Made by a program: the position numbers and the translations under genes
Assembly (NCBI GenBank): GCA_000739535.1
Contig: DF820466.1
Location: forward strand, 278,144 to 342,143
Source: Candidatus Vecturithrix granuli
Lineage (GTDB): Bacteria; Moduliflexota; Moduliflexia; Moduliflexales; Moduliflexaceae
Direction: 5' to 3'
Length of the DNA stretch: 64,000 bases
Notes under the pieces: generated by a model
Database searches by the model: none
Told to the model about the DNA's origin: nothing
The model's input: the letters and a program-made list of their open reading frames with translations, nothing else
Shown here: in pieces, positions 7,649-16,639 of the stretch
How the letters are laid out: each line of letters begins with the position of its first letter
How positions within the stretch are numbered: the stretch's first letter is position 1

Positions 7649-7684
7649 GATAGCACTGTGCCTGTTGCCAGTCACGGTGCTATC
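7649..7684 (+). terminator. hairpin after the binding-protein gene
   Basis: Arms GATAGCACTGTG and CACGGTGCTATC fold 17 bases after the stop codon. There is no strong T tract. It may act as an mRNA stabiliser or partial terminator that sets the binding-protein to permease ratio. Confidence 0.5.
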
Positions 7685-7734
7685 TTCTGTTTTATCGCGG
7701 AATCATTTGAATTGCTTCGATGTCGTTCAACGTC

Positions 7735-7833
7735 CGGTTTTCCGTTCACCGAGCGAAGTCGAGGTGAGCATATGGAGCAGTTGAGTTCATACGCCGTCTC
7801 GACTTCGCTCGACGTCCGGTTTTCCGTTCACCA
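7735..7833. repeat. duplicated GAGCGAAGTCGAG-family palindrome
   Basis: The phrase CGTCCGGTTTTCCGTTCACC appears twice, at about 7730-7749 and 7812-7831. Between them are GAGCGAAGTCGAG and its complement CTCGACTTCGCTC. It fills the gap between the binding protein and the first permease. Confidence 0.7.
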
Positions 7834-7857
7834 AACCTTGAGCACAAGGATGATCAA

Positions 7858-8817
7858 ATGCTAGCCTATACCATCCGACGATTCCTGGCCCTGTTGCCGA
7901 TGATGTTCGTCATCACGTTTCTCGTGTACTTAGGGTTAGAATTGACCCCCGGCGACGCTGTGTCGTATATGGTCAGCCCGGATGCGCTGGCGAATTTGTC
8001 CCCTGAGAAACTGGAAATTTTGCGCGAGTCGCTGGGATTGAATGATCCTTTTCCGGTGCGTTATCTCAAATGGCTGGGGGGCATTCTGCGCGGCGATTTC
8101 GGCTACAGTTTATCGAGCGGCGTGGCGATTAAGGACATCGTGTTTGATCGTTTGCCGGCAACGCTTGAATTATCGGCCATTGCGCTGCTTCTTTCAACCA
8201 TTTTCGGCAGTATCCTGGGAATTCTCAGCGCTTTGCGCAAAGGCCGGCTCAGCGACAACATCCTGACGGTGCTCGGCATGGTCGGGGTCTCGATTCCGCA
8301 GTTCTTCTTTGGGCTGGTTGCGATTCTTGTCTTTGCCCTGACGCTGAAATGGCTGCCGGTCGGAGGGCGTCTGATGCCAGGCTACGTGACCTTTTGGGAT
8401 CGTCTGCCGCATCTAATTCTGCCATCGCTGGTGATGGCGGCGACAATGACGGCCGGCGTGATGCGCTACGCCCGTTCCAGCATGTTAGACGCACTAAATA
8501 AAGAATATATCAAAACCGCGCGCAGTAAAGGGCTGCCCGAATGGCGCGTTAACCTCATTCATGGCTTTAGAGTCGCCTTAACCCCGGTGATTGTGCTGAT
8601 CGGCTTTCGGCTGCCCACCTTAATCGGCGGGTCCGTCGTGATCGAGCGCGTGTTTCAATGGCCGGGCATTGGGAATGAATTTGTCTCCGCTGTCAGAGGG
8701 CAGAACTACCCGTTGGTCATGATGATTGCGCTTTTCTCGGTGTTTGCGGTGCTGATAGCGAGTTTTCTGATCGATCTCTTTACAGCCCTGCTCGATCCGC
8801 GCGTCAAACTGGAATAG
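7858..8817 (+). CDS. dppB: peptide/nickel ABC transporter permease, DppB type
   Basis: The 319-residue inner-membrane protein has six predicted membrane helices. It starts with the typical MLAYTIRRFLALLPMMFVI. The cytoplasmic coupling loop reads EYIKTARSKGLPEWRV, and the late VVIERVFQWPGIG segment is characteristic of DppB/OppB. AAGGA precedes the ATG. It pairs with the DppC-type permease downstream to form the channel served by the permuted binding protein. The dpp symbol is by family; the substrate could equally be an oligosaccharide, as in many such operons. Confidence 0.9.
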   Translation: MLAYTIRRFLALLPMMFVITFLVYLGLELTPGDAVSYMVSPDALANLSPEKLEILRESLGLNDPFPVRYLKWLGGILRGDFGYSLSSGVAIKDIVFDRLPATLELSAIALLLSTIFGSILGILSALRKGRLSDNILTVLGMVGVSIPQFFFGLVAILVFALTLKWLPVGGRLMPGYVTFWDRLPHLILPSLVMAATMTAGVMRYARSSMLDALNKEYIKTARSKGLPEWRVNLIHGFRVALTPVIVLIGFRLPTLIGGSVVIERVFQWPGIGNEFVSAVRGQNYPLVMMIALFSVFAVLIASFLIDLFTALLDPRVKLE

Positions 8818-8857
8818 CAGTTATTCAATTTAGCTCCGTAGGAGCGATATGTTCGTG

Positions 8858-8947
8858 GGAAACTACAAGGATTGAGTTTACAAGGGATTGAAAACCCGGT
8901 TTTGCAATGCATCTCAAATCCTTTGTAAATTCAATCCTTGTAGTTCC
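8858..8947. repeat. CTACAAG-type palindrome between the two permease genes
   Basis: Left end GGAAACTACAAGGATTGA and right end TCAATCCTTGTAGTTCC enclose a shorter inner palindrome around TTTACAAGG. It lies inside the operon, in the 197-base gap between dppB and dppC, so it is transcribed and could affect mRNA processing. Confidence 0.8.
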
Positions 8948-9014
8948 ATGACGAGCACGGAAGATCCGGAACGTTTCTATAGATGAGCAGGAATTCCCTG
9001 GCGTAAACAAAAAT

Positions 9015-9947
9015 ATGGAAAACATGAGCGTCAAAAAGACACGCTTAGATCGGAAATTCGATAAAATTCTGGCGCAAGAAGAGGCCGGGCTGCTGCGCGA
9101 TAAACAAAGCGCCAACCGCGCGCTGCGTAAGATGCTGAACAACCGTCTGGCAGTGGCCGGATTGGTTGTGTTTACGTTAATCGTGTTGTCTGCCATTTTT
9201 GCTCCCCTGATCTGCAAGTATGACCCGCAAGCCATTGATTTACGCATGATGTTGAAGCCGCCGTCAGCACAGCACATTTTCGGCACTGATAAAGTGGGGC
9301 GCGATGTGTTTGCCCGCGTCATTTACGGTGGGCGTGTCTCGATTTTAGTGGGGCTTGGCAGCGCGTTCGCAGCCGCGTTGGTCGGCGTTACGAGCGGCTG
9401 TTATGCGGGCTATCGCGGCGGCCGGTTAGACGCCATGCTGTTGCGCGTCTCGGAGATCTTCATGGCTTTCCCGCAGATCGTCCTGGTGCTGCTGCTGGTT
9501 TCCTTTGCCGGCCAGAGCCTGATGAATCTGATCATTATTTTCACCTTGACCGGCTGGGGGTCTATGTATCGCATGACGCGCGCTAAAATGCTCTCGCTGC
9601 GGGAAGAAGACTATGTTCAGGCTCTGTGCGCCTTTGGCGTGCATACCTTGAAAATTTGCTATAAGCATATTCTGCCCAACGCTCTCGGCCCGATTCTGGT
9701 CAATATCACCCTCAGCACCGCGATGTTTATTTTAGAGGAGGCCGCGTTGAGCTTTCTGGGACTGGGCGTGCCGTTACATATTCCGACCTGGGGCAATATT
9801 CTGAATGTCGCGCAAGACCTGCGGATTTTACAAAATAATTGGTGGGTCTGGCTGCCGGTAGGCGTCATGATTTCGCTGTTTGTGTTGAGCGTCAATTTCA
9901 TCGGCGACGGACTGCGCGATTCGACGGATCCGACGCAGCAAGGATAA
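9015..9947 (+). CDS. dppC: peptide/nickel ABC transporter permease, DppC type
   Basis: The 310-residue inner-membrane permease has an N-terminal cytoplasmic region ending in NRLAVAGLVVFTLIVL. The FGTDKVGRDVFARVIYGGR segment is diagnostic of DppC/OppC. The coupling loop is REEDYVQALCAFGVHTLKI, and AALSFLGLGVP is the usual late motif. The start could be 9015 or the ATG at 9024; neither has a strong ribosome site. It partners with the DppB-type permease. Confidence 0.9.
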   Translation: MENMSVKKTRLDRKFDKILAQEEAGLLRDKQSANRALRKMLNNRLAVAGLVVFTLIVLSAIFAPLICKYDPQAIDLRMMLKPPSAQHIFGTDKVGRDVFARVIYGGRVSILVGLGSAFAAALVGVTSGCYAGYRGGRLDAMLLRVSEIFMAFPQIVLVLLLVSFAGQSLMNLIIIFTLTGWGSMYRMTRAKMLSLREEDYVQALCAFGVHTLKICYKHILPNALGPILVNITLSTAMFILEEAALSFLGLGVPLHIPTWGNILNVAQDLRILQNNWWVWLPVGVMISLFVLSVNFIGDGLRDSTDPTQQG

Positions 9948-9977
9948 CGAAGGAGTCACACACGCATAGAATCAAAT

Positions 9978-10032
9978 ACCCCGGACAGCCTTGTCCGGGG
10001 TATTCACAGACCGGACAGGGCTGTCCGGGGTA
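9978..10032. repeat. CCGGACAG palindromic repeat
   Basis: TACCCCGGACAGCCTTGTCC is followed, after GGGGTATTCACAGA, by CCGGACAGGGCTGTCCGGGG. The two nested palindromes occupy most of the 107 bases between dppC and dppD. Confidence 0.7.
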
Positions 10033-10054
10033 CAGAAGTTGTTGGGGAACCTTT

Positions 10055-11065
10055 ATGGAAAATGAGACTATTATCAGCGTCAAAGACCTGAAAGTCTTTT
10101 TCTACGCCAATCAGCGCTGTAATAAAGCGGTGAACGGCGTGTCCTTTCAGATCAAAAAGGGGCAGACGTTGGGCATTGTCGGTGAAAGCGGCTGCGGCAA
10201 AAGCGTGACCGCTTCCTCAATCATGCACTTGCTGCCATCCCTCTCGCGCATCGAATCGGGCGAAATCAGCTATTATACACCGGAAGGCGAAATCCGCATT
10301 GACCGCTTGCCCAAAAACGGTAAAAAGATGCGCACACTGCGGGGCGCAGAGATCGCCATGATTTTCCAGGACCCGATGACGGCCTTAAATCCGGTCTATA
10401 GCATCGGATTTCAAATTGCGGAAAATCTGATCTACCATCTGTCCATGAAGAAAAAACAATCGAAACAGCGTTCGATTGAAGCCTTGCGCGAGATGGGCAT
10501 TCCCCTGCCGGAACAACGGGTAAACGAGTATCCCCATCAATATTCCGGCGGCATGCGTCAGCGCGCTATGATTGCGATGGCGATGGCCTGTCATCCCAAA
10601 GTGCTGATCGCCGACGAACCGACTACCGCTCTGGATGCGACGATTCAGGCGCAGATATTCGAACTGATCGAACAACTCAAACGCAACTATAACACTGCCG
10701 TGATGCTGATTACGCACGATATGGGGGTCATAACCGAATTGGCCGATGACGTCGCCGTGATGTATATGGGCAATATCGTGGAAAGCGGCACAGTAGAAGA
10801 TGTGCTGCGCACCCCGGCGCATCCTTATACGCAAGCGCTGCTCAGTTCCATTCCGGTGCTTGGCCGGGGCAAACAGCAGGAAATCGAACCGATTCGCGGC
10901 TCAACCCCTGATCCGTATAATCGTCCGGAAGGCTGTCAGTTTCATCCCCGCTGCGACTATTTTTCCGAACGCTGTCTTGCCATGCCGTCTGAACACGCGA
11001 TCAACGCGACGCACACAGTCAGGTGCTGGCATTATGAAAAGGTCTTGAACAATGGCAAAGGATAG
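10055..11065 (+). CDS. dppD: peptide ABC transporter ATPase, DppD type
   Basis: The 336-residue ATPase has Walker A GESGCGKSV, signature YSGGMRQRAMIAMAM, Walker B VLIADEPTTALDA and the H-loop ITHDMGV. The C-terminal oligopeptide-transporter domain holds the cysteine cluster GCQFHPRCDYFSERC, which in the family can bind an iron-sulfur cluster. The start MENETIISV is chosen because it begins the family alignment; the longer frame upstream overlaps dppC out of frame. It overlaps the next gene by 14 bases, indicating translational coupling. Confidence 0.92.
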   Translation: MENETIISVKDLKVFFYANQRCNKAVNGVSFQIKKGQTLGIVGESGCGKSVTASSIMHLLPSLSRIESGEISYYTPEGEIRIDRLPKNGKKMRTLRGAEIAMIFQDPMTALNPVYSIGFQIAENLIYHLSMKKKQSKQRSIEALREMGIPLPEQRVNEYPHQYSGGMRQRAMIAMAMACHPKVLIADEPTTALDATIQAQIFELIEQLKRNYNTAVMLITHDMGVITELADDVAVMYMGNIVESGTVEDVLRTPAHPYTQALLSSIPVLGRGKQQEIEPIRGSTPDPYNRPEGCQFHPRCDYFSERCLAMPSEHAINATHTVRCWHYEKVLNNGKG

Positions 11066-12059
11066 AGAAATTATTTTAACCTTACGGGGCGTTAAAACCT
11101 ATTTCCCCGTGCAAAAAGGGGTCTTCAAGCGAACCGTCGGCCATGTAAAAGCGGTTGACGGCGTAGATTTGGAGGTGTATCGCGGCGAAACGCTGGGGTT
11201 GGTCGGAGAAAGCGGATGCGGCAAGACTACCCTGGGGAAAGCCATCTTGCAATTGGTTAAGGCCACGCACGGCGAAATTATCTATCACAGCGCCGATGGG
11301 GAACGCGACCTGCGTAAACTCAGCGACGCCGAGATGAACGTGGTGCGCAAGCGCTTGCAGATCGTTTTTCAAGACCCGTATTCATCGCTGAATCCGGCAT
11401 TCACCATCTTTGGCTCTCTGCAAGACCCGCTGAAGAAATACGGCGTCAGATCGAAAACAGAACGCCGCCGCATTATCGGCGATCTGCTGGAATCGGTCAA
11501 TATGCGCCGCGAACAGATGGATTGCTATCCGCATGAGTTTTCCGGCGGTCAGCGCCAGCGCATCGGCATCGCCCGCGCTCTGAGTATCGAACCGGATTTG
11601 ATCATCTGCGACGAAGCCGTGAGCGCGCTCGATGTTTCGATTCAGGCGCAGGTTTTAAAGCTGTTGAAAAAGATTAAGGCTGAGCGCAATTTGACCTACA
11701 TTTTTATTACCCATGATCTCAGCGTAGTTGAGTACATCAGCGACAGAGTGGCGGTCATGTACCTGGGCAAAATTGTTGAACTGGCCGCGAGCGAAGACCT
11801 GTATGCGGACACGCTGCACCCTTATACCAAAGCCTTACTGTCGGCGATTCCGGTCGCTGACCTGGATCGCAAATCGAAACGCATTGTGCTCAAAGGCGAC
11901 GTGCCCAGTCCGGTCAATCCGCCCGGCGGCTGCGCTTTTCACCCGCGATGCCCGCAAGCTCAGGAGATTTGCAGTACGCAAACGCCGCAGTTAAAAAAAT
12001 ATGTGCGACAGGGCAGGGAGCATTTTGCCTCCTGTCATTTTGTCGCAGAAAGTCAATGA
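11052..12059 (+). CDS. dppF: peptide ABC transporter ATPase, DppF type
   Basis: The 335-residue second ATPase has Walker A GESGCGKTTLGK, signature FSGGQRQRIGIARAL, a Walker B region LIICDEAVSALD, and the C-terminal GGCAFHPRCPQAQEIC cluster. It forms the heterodimeric motor with the DppD-type protein. The gene overlaps dppD at its start and is 9 bases from the regulator gene that follows. Confidence 0.92.
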   Translation: MAKDREIILTLRGVKTYFPVQKGVFKRTVGHVKAVDGVDLEVYRGETLGLVGESGCGKTTLGKAILQLVKATHGEIIYHSADGERDLRKLSDAEMNVVRKRLQIVFQDPYSSLNPAFTIFGSLQDPLKKYGVRSKTERRRIIGDLLESVNMRREQMDCYPHEFSGGQRQRIGIARALSIEPDLIICDEAVSALDVSIQAQVLKLLKKIKAERNLTYIFITHDLSVVEYISDRVAVMYLGKIVELAASEDLYADTLHPYTKALLSAIPVADLDRKSKRIVLKGDVPSPVNPPGGCAFHPRCPQAQEICSTQTPQLKKYVRQGREHFASCHFVAESQ

Positions 12060-12068
12060 AAGGTAGCT

Positions 12069-12770
12069 ATGGCTAAACGACAAACTGTTTCAGAAGTGGT
12101 GCAACACTATATTCGCGATTATATCGTCGAAAATAAACTTCGTCCCGGCGACCAACTGCCGCCGGAAGGCGATATTGCTGAAACCCTCGAAGTGAGCCGG
12201 GTTTCGGTGCGGGAGTCGGTGAAAGTCCTGCAAGCGCTGGGGATTGTGGAAGTCCGGCATGGTAACGGCCTTTTTGTGCGCGGGTTAAACTTTGATGCGC
12301 TCCTTGAAATCCTCTCCTACAGCTTGTTATTCGATCAATCGTCGCTGAAAGAACTGTATCAGGTGCGCAAATTGTTTGAAACCGGGATGCTCCCGGAAGT
12401 GATCGAGCATATCCGGGAAGAGCACATTCAAACCTGCTACAAGCATTTACAGGACTGGGAGCAGAATATGACGCAGGGACGTCCCTTCCGCGACCAGGAT
12501 CGGCTCTTCCATGTCACCCTTTGCCAGGCCATCGGAAATAATTTATTGGTGGAACTGGAGAATATTTTCTGGATTGCCTACCGCAACGCCGTCAATAAAA
12601 CGTTTCCCGACATTGCGCAGCGAGCCTATCAGATCACGCTTGACAATCATTATAAGATTCTGGCGGCGGTCGAAGCCCGCAATGTCGAATTAGCCCAGCA
12701 ACTCATGGCCGACCATTTTGAAGGCATCAAAGAACGTATCGAGATGAAGGTTGAAGAGGCTGCGGAATGA
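12069..12770 (+). CDS. GntR-family transcriptional regulator, FadR/FCD type
   Basis: The 233-residue regulator has an N-terminal winged helix (residues 1-75: KLRPGDQLPPEGDIAETLEV, then SRVSVRESVKVLQALGIVEV) and an all-helical FCD ligand domain. Metal-binding positions are visible in DRLFHVTLCQ, DNHYKIL and MADHFEG. AAGG lies just upstream of the start, and the gene closes the transport operon. The inverted TAAGATGTAAGA motifs in the 5.8-kb and 14.8-kb promoters are candidate binding sites. The inducer is unknown, probably a sugar acid or carboxylate as for other FCD proteins. Confidence 0.88.
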   Translation: MAKRQTVSEVVQHYIRDYIVENKLRPGDQLPPEGDIAETLEVSRVSVRESVKVLQALGIVEVRHGNGLFVRGLNFDALLEILSYSLLFDQSSLKELYQVRKLFETGMLPEVIEHIREEHIQTCYKHLQDWEQNMTQGRPFRDQDRLFHVTLCQAIGNNLLVELENIFWIAYRNAVNKTFPDIAQRAYQITLDNHYKILAAVEARNVELAQQLMADHFEGIKERIEMKVEEAAE

Positions 12771-12793
12771 GTAAACAGCCGAAGATATTCAGT

Positions 12794-12880
12794 GCAACTA
12801 CAGGAATGAAGAATAAGCAAGAATAGATTTCTATCATGTCCGAAATCGAATTCTTGTTTATTCTTCATTCCTGTAGTTGC
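12794..12880. repeat. CTACAGG palindrome
   Basis: GCAACTACAGGAATGAAGAA at the left is answered by TTCTTCATTCCTGTAGTTGC at the right. This is the same family as 5482-5685. It sits 24 bases after the regulator gene. Confidence 0.8.
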
Positions 12881-12916
12881 ATCGTGCCCGGGCGAACGCA
12901 CACTCATGTCTCCTCT

Positions 12917-12983
12917 GAAACTACAAGGATGACTCATAAACAAGGATGTGTGATCCCTGGTTATGTGAAATCCTTGTAGTTTC
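12917..12983. repeat. CTACAAG palindrome
   Basis: GAAACTACAAGGAT and ATCCTTGTAGTTTC form the ends of a 67-base palindrome. It is the second family member in this non-coding gap (12771-13740), which otherwise holds no recognisable gene. Confidence 0.8.
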
Positions 12984-13257
12984 ATGAAGCCGGGCGAATA
13001 AATCCGTTCATGTTCACTCCTTTGAAAATACCCGTACCAACGAACAGCCCTGTTCGTCGCTCTGCCTGAGTTTCCTTTCACCAACACCCCGTCTTTTTTC
13101 TTGACAAAAAGGAAAAAACTTCTGAGAAATTTCTTATGCCATAATGACTGGATTGAAAACAAGAGAGACAAGAACTCTGAATGACTCGTAGGCTCAGGAA
13201 CAGAGCACACAAGCACGAATGATGTCATCATGGTAACTCATGTTAAACAGTGGTTTT

Positions 13258-13410
13258 TTACCGCGTAGCGGTTGAAGTATTGTAGCAGCCGCGTCATCCT
13301 CGAAATCTCCTACCGCGTAGCGGTTGCAGAAACAGCATTGTTCAACCCCTACGGAGTATGTCGCCTCCAGCGGCCGGGGATCCTACAATACTTCAACCGC
13401 TACGCGGTAA
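13258..13410. repeat. ACCGCGTAGCGGTT repeats in inverted arrangement
   Basis: TTACCGCGTAGCGGTTGAAG plus TATTGTAG (13258-13285) is inverted at about 13382-13410. A third core copy lies at 13311-13325. The pair can form one large stem. Related copies lie at 496-562 and 50679-50826. Confidence 0.75.
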
Positions 13411-13740
13411 AGAAACAGGGCTGCGTAACATGAGTTAAAAGGAAAAACTTCTTTAATTGACGGCCAGTTTGCTGGTACTGGATATTTTTTGAAACCAATT
13501 GCTTCAACCCAGATAGCTGGTGAAACATCTGGCGAAAAACGGTTACACTTTCTTATGAATATCATAAGTGCAATAGGAAAGTTTTTTGGATTTTAGTAGT
13601 GGAGGAGTGGTCTGTGGTATCGCTCTTTGTGAAAGGCGCATATCTCCTGGGGAAAAGCCGCAGCACTGCTCCATATCCCGCGGATAGGCGTTCTCGCATT
13701 GACAATGAGGATTGGAACAATGGTTGAGCAAGGTGAGTTG

Positions 13741-14082
13741 ATGAAAACACACAGCAAATCGCGCATGAATCGCCGCGACAAACGGATTTTGGGGCAATTT
13801 GCTACATTAGTCCGGCAGCACTTCCCTGAGGCCCGGATTTGGGCGTTTGGGTCACGAGTGAACGGCAGCGCGACAGAAGAATCGGATTTGGATATCTGCG
13901 TGGTGGTTCATGCGAAAGATGAGACAATCAAACGGCACATTCGAGACGTCTCCTGGCAAGTCGGATTCGATCATGATCGGTTGATTTCAACGATTATCTA
14001 TTCTGACGAGGAGTTCGAGCGTGGGCCCTGTTTGTTCAGTCCTATCGTCAAAACCATTTTGCGCGAAGGAGTCGCCGCATGA
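13741..14082 (+). CDS. mntA: MNT-type nucleotidyltransferase, antitoxin of a HEPN-MNT pair
   Basis: The 113-residue minimal nucleotidyltransferase carries the polymerase-beta-type motif WAFGSRVNGSATEESDLDIC (residues about 35-54). ATG 13741 is preferred because AAGGTGAG lies just upstream. The stop overlaps the start of the HEPN gene (ATGA), as expected for coupled HepT-MntA modules, in which MntA AMPylates and silences the HepT RNase. The symbol is assigned by family and arrangement. Confidence 0.85.
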   Translation: MKTHSKSRMNRRDKRILGQFATLVRQHFPEARIWAFGSRVNGSATEESDLDICVVVHAKDETIKRHIRDVSWQVGFDHDRLISTIIYSDEEFERGPCLFSPIVKTILREGVAA

Positions 14083-14447
14083 AACCGGAAATCAGAGCAT
14101 TAGTCACCTATCGGCTTGAGCAAGCGGATGAAGCGCTGGAAGCCGCGCACATTCTGATCGAACACGGGCAATATCGTTCAGCAGTCAATCGGGCGTATTA
14201 TGCTATGTTTTATAGCGTCCTCTCGCTGTTAGTCGTCTCAGATTCTCAGACATCCAAGCATTCCGGGGCAATTTCACTGTTTGATCGGGATTTCGTGAAA
14301 ACCGGCACGTTTGATAAAGCCTTCTCGCGCTGGCTGCACGAAGCCTTTGAACTCCGGCAGGAATCCGATTATCAGGAATTAGTCGGCGTGTCAGGCGCAC
14401 AGGCGCAAGATGTTCTGGAACACGCCCGGCTGTTCGTGGCGGCGTGA
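14079..14447 (+). CDS. hepT: HEPN-domain protein, toxin of a HEPN-MNT pair
   Basis: The 122-residue all-helical HEPN protein has NRAYYAMFYSVLSLL typical of the family and LRQESDYQE, which fits the R-x4-Y active-site pattern of HepT-like RNases. It starts inside the stop codon of the MNT gene. The pair is a probable type VII toxin-antitoxin module. It is the only complete copy here; the region directly downstream holds fragments of another MNT gene. Confidence 0.82.
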   Translation: MKPEIRALVTYRLEQADEALEAAHILIEHGQYRSAVNRAYYAMFYSVLSLLVVSDSQTSKHSGAISLFDRDFVKTGTFDKAFSRWLHEAFELRQESDYQELVGVSGAQAQDVLEHARLFVAA

Positions 14448-14552
14448 AAACGCAAATCACTTCCCAGCTTTCAGCAGCAGGGACTGGAGAAGACGCTCAA
14501 TAAAAGCAAACTTGTTTTGGAAACTCGCAGACGTATTTCCGATGTAACATAG

Positions 14553-14633
14553 TCAACAGAAGCATTCGAACGCGGACCCTGTTCGCAAAGTCTCTGGCGA
14601 TCAATCGCCAGGCTCAAAGCAGAAGGACGCTGA
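14553..14633 (+). pseudogene. remnant of a second MNT nucleotidyltransferase gene
   Basis: One frame reads EAFERGPCSQSLWRSIARL and ends at TGA 14631-14633. It parallels the end of the intact MNT gene (EEFERGPCLFSPIVKTILRE). Just upstream in the same frame, RRRISDV resembles IKRHIRDVSW of the intact gene, but a stop codon and a deletion of about 15 residues intervene. The gap 14448-15068 holds no other gene. Confidence 0.6.
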
Positions 14634-14784
14634 AGCGCCCTGGAAAATTCAGCGGCGGGTTTCAGCCTGCTTCGGCTTTGAAACAGGTCATTGATGGCCG
14701 GAATGACCCAAATTCATTCAGCATTTACCATTCACGTTATTCCCTTTCCCTCCTCGGCAAAATAAATATTTTTGGATATTTTGC

Positions 14785-14818
14785 TTGACAAATCTTATAT
14801 AAGTTATCTTACATCTTA
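14785..14818 (+). promoter_or_regulatory. promoter and operator-like site of the sugar ABC operon
   Basis: TTGACA (14785-14790) is followed by TATCTTACATCTTA (14805-14818), which matches 14 of the 15 positions of the inverted pair upstream of the peptide operon at 5734-5843. The site covers the expected -10 region, which fits repression. Confidence 0.55.
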
Positions 14819-14892
14819 CGTAATATAAAAGACGCGCTATTCACCGTTTACCCCAAAGAAATTGTTATGAGCGGGCGCTCGGCCGGCATGAT

Positions 14893-14980
14893 GAAACTAC
14901 AAGAATGGCATATAAGAAAGAATACATGTCTGTCATGCATGGCATCGAATTCTTGCTTATTCCTTAATTCCTGTAGCTTC
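14893..14980. repeat. CTACAAG palindrome in the leader of the sugar operon
   Basis: GAAACTACAAGAATGGC is paired with GGAATAAGC-type sequence ending CCTGTAGCTTC. The element lies between the promoter at 14785 and the first gene at 15069, so it would be part of the mRNA leader. Confidence 0.75.
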
Positions 14981-15068
14981 AAAGGAGATGATGTCTGCGC
15001 AAAATTGTCGAGATGAGTAAAAGCTTGAAAAACAATTATTATCACATCTTATTGGAAGGAGAGCAATT

Positions 15069-16589
15069 ATGAAAAGAATCATGACGCTGTTGGTTTTGGT
15101 ATTGGTCTTTCTGCCGCTTTATGCCCTTCATGCAGAAGACCCCGTCGAAATCGTGATCTACAATAATTCCGGGGCCATGAGCGCGGCTCAGGGCGGCGCG
15201 GCGAGCGATCCGAAACATGTCGAATTCATCCATGACTATATTTTGAAACGAACCGGGGTTTCCGTCAAGGTTATTCCCCCTGTAATCGGCAATGAAGAAG
15301 AAAAGCTGAACGCCATGCTGGCCGGCGGCGTGCAGGTGGATGCCTTTTGGGGTAATTGGGATAAATATTACGGCAAAGGCGTAATCATCCCGCTGAATGA
15401 TTTAATGCCAAAGTACGGCCCCAGTATTCTGCCCAAGTGGCCGCAAGAATCAATTAAGGCCATGACCGACAAAGACGGCAATTTATGGGGTATTCCGCGC
15501 GTTACGCCGACCATTGCGACCAATCCCTGGGTCAGAACTGATTGGGCTGAAAAATTAGGCGTCAAATTCCCAGAAACCATTGATGAACTGGAAACCTATT
15601 TGGAAGCCTGTTCGCAGAACAAAGACAAACTAGCGGGGGATGATACCATTATTCTGTTAGCCGAAATTCAAGGCAAACATAATTCACAAGGCATCTTCCA
15701 AACCTTTGTCGGCGGATTCACTGAATATGGTTTTTCGAATTGGCCGGATGAAGGCAAGATTAAGCCGTATTTTCTCCAGGAGGGCTACCTTGATTTTCTC
15801 ACCACCATGAACCGCTGGTACAGCAAAGGCTATATGTATCCCGAATTTGCGTCGCTCAGTCGCGAAAAAGTGCGGGAATTGGTGAAAACAGGACATGTGG
15901 CCGCCACCGCCACCTGGTACTCCAACGTCGCCAATGTTCACTGGGATATGAATCAGGTCGCGCCGGAAGCGAATTTTGAGATGATCCCGCTCGGTATCGA
16001 GGGTCCAAAAGGCAAAGCTGAAACTGTGCGGCCGGCTACCACTCAGGGGATGATGATTTCGGCTCAAAGCAAACATCCTGAAGCGGTTGTGAAAGTGATG
16101 GAATTGTTATATTCTTCACCGGAAGCTTATGCCACTAGTTCAAAAGGCCCTGAAGGAGTTAACTGGGAGTGGACCGATAAAGAGAAAGGACTCTTTAAAC
16201 TCCTGACCGAGCAGCTTAACTATGTCAGAGAGTTTGATTTTGCCGTCGGACTGCCGGTTCAGGCGACGGCCGGGGTTGATAATGCGATGTTCTTAAAGGA
16301 AAATGAAGTGTGGGGATTGGCCGGAAAAGGAAAACGTCCGCCGATGGGATTGGACTTCTCACGCGGCAAAATGCCCTATGACGCTGGCGTGATTTACGAC
16401 GTGAACGAATTGGCTGAAAAAATCCCGACCTATAACGATCTGGTCAGAGTGATTGAAGAAGAACAGATCAAGTTCATCACTGGCGACCGCCCGCTTTCTG
16501 AATGGAACGACTTTCTTCAAGAACTGAATGACCTGGATCTGGCGACCTGGATTGATGTACACACGGAAATCTACAACCGCAATCAGTAA
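15069..16589 (+). CDS. sugar ABC transporter substrate-binding protein, LplA-like
   Basis: The 506-residue secreted protein has a signal peptide ending near LHAEDP and no lipobox cysteine. Length and composition fit the LplA/YtcQ-type extracellular solute-binding proteins that serve oligosaccharide importers. GNLWGIPR and QGMMISAQSKHPEAVVKVME are typical family segments. A GGAAGGAG ribosome site precedes the ATG. It heads an operon with two permeases but no ATPase, so a shared MsmX-type ATPase encoded elsewhere is expected. Confidence 0.85.
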   Translation: MKRIMTLLVLVLVFLPLYALHAEDPVEIVIYNNSGAMSAAQGGAASDPKHVEFIHDYILKRTGVSVKVIPPVIGNEEEKLNAMLAGGVQVDAFWGNWDKYYGKGVIIPLNDLMPKYGPSILPKWPQESIKAMTDKDGNLWGIPRVTPTIATNPWVRTDWAEKLGVKFPETIDELETYLEACSQNKDKLAGDDTIILLAEIQGKHNSQGIFQTFVGGFTEYGFSNWPDEGKIKPYFLQEGYLDFLTTMNRWYSKGYMYPEFASLSREKVRELVKTGHVAATATWYSNVANVHWDMNQVAPEANFEMIPLGIEGPKGKAETVRPATTQGMMISAQSKHPEAVVKVMELLYSSPEAYATSSKGPEGVNWEWTDKEKGLFKLLTEQLNYVREFDFAVGLPVQATAGVDNAMFLKENEVWGLAGKGKRPPMGLDFSRGKMPYDAGVIYDVNELAEKIPTYNDLVRVIEEEQIKFITGDRPLSEWNDFLQELNDLDLATWIDVHTEIYNRNQ

Positions 16590-16639
16590 GCCGATCATTC
16601 TCGATTGAAGGCACTCAAGAAGGGCATAATGTGATCTTT

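Noticed and set aside
9839-10054. 72-codon upstream extension of the DppD-type ATPase
   Set aside because: It overlaps dppC in another frame and crosses a CCGGACAG palindrome; the family alignment begins at MENETIISV.
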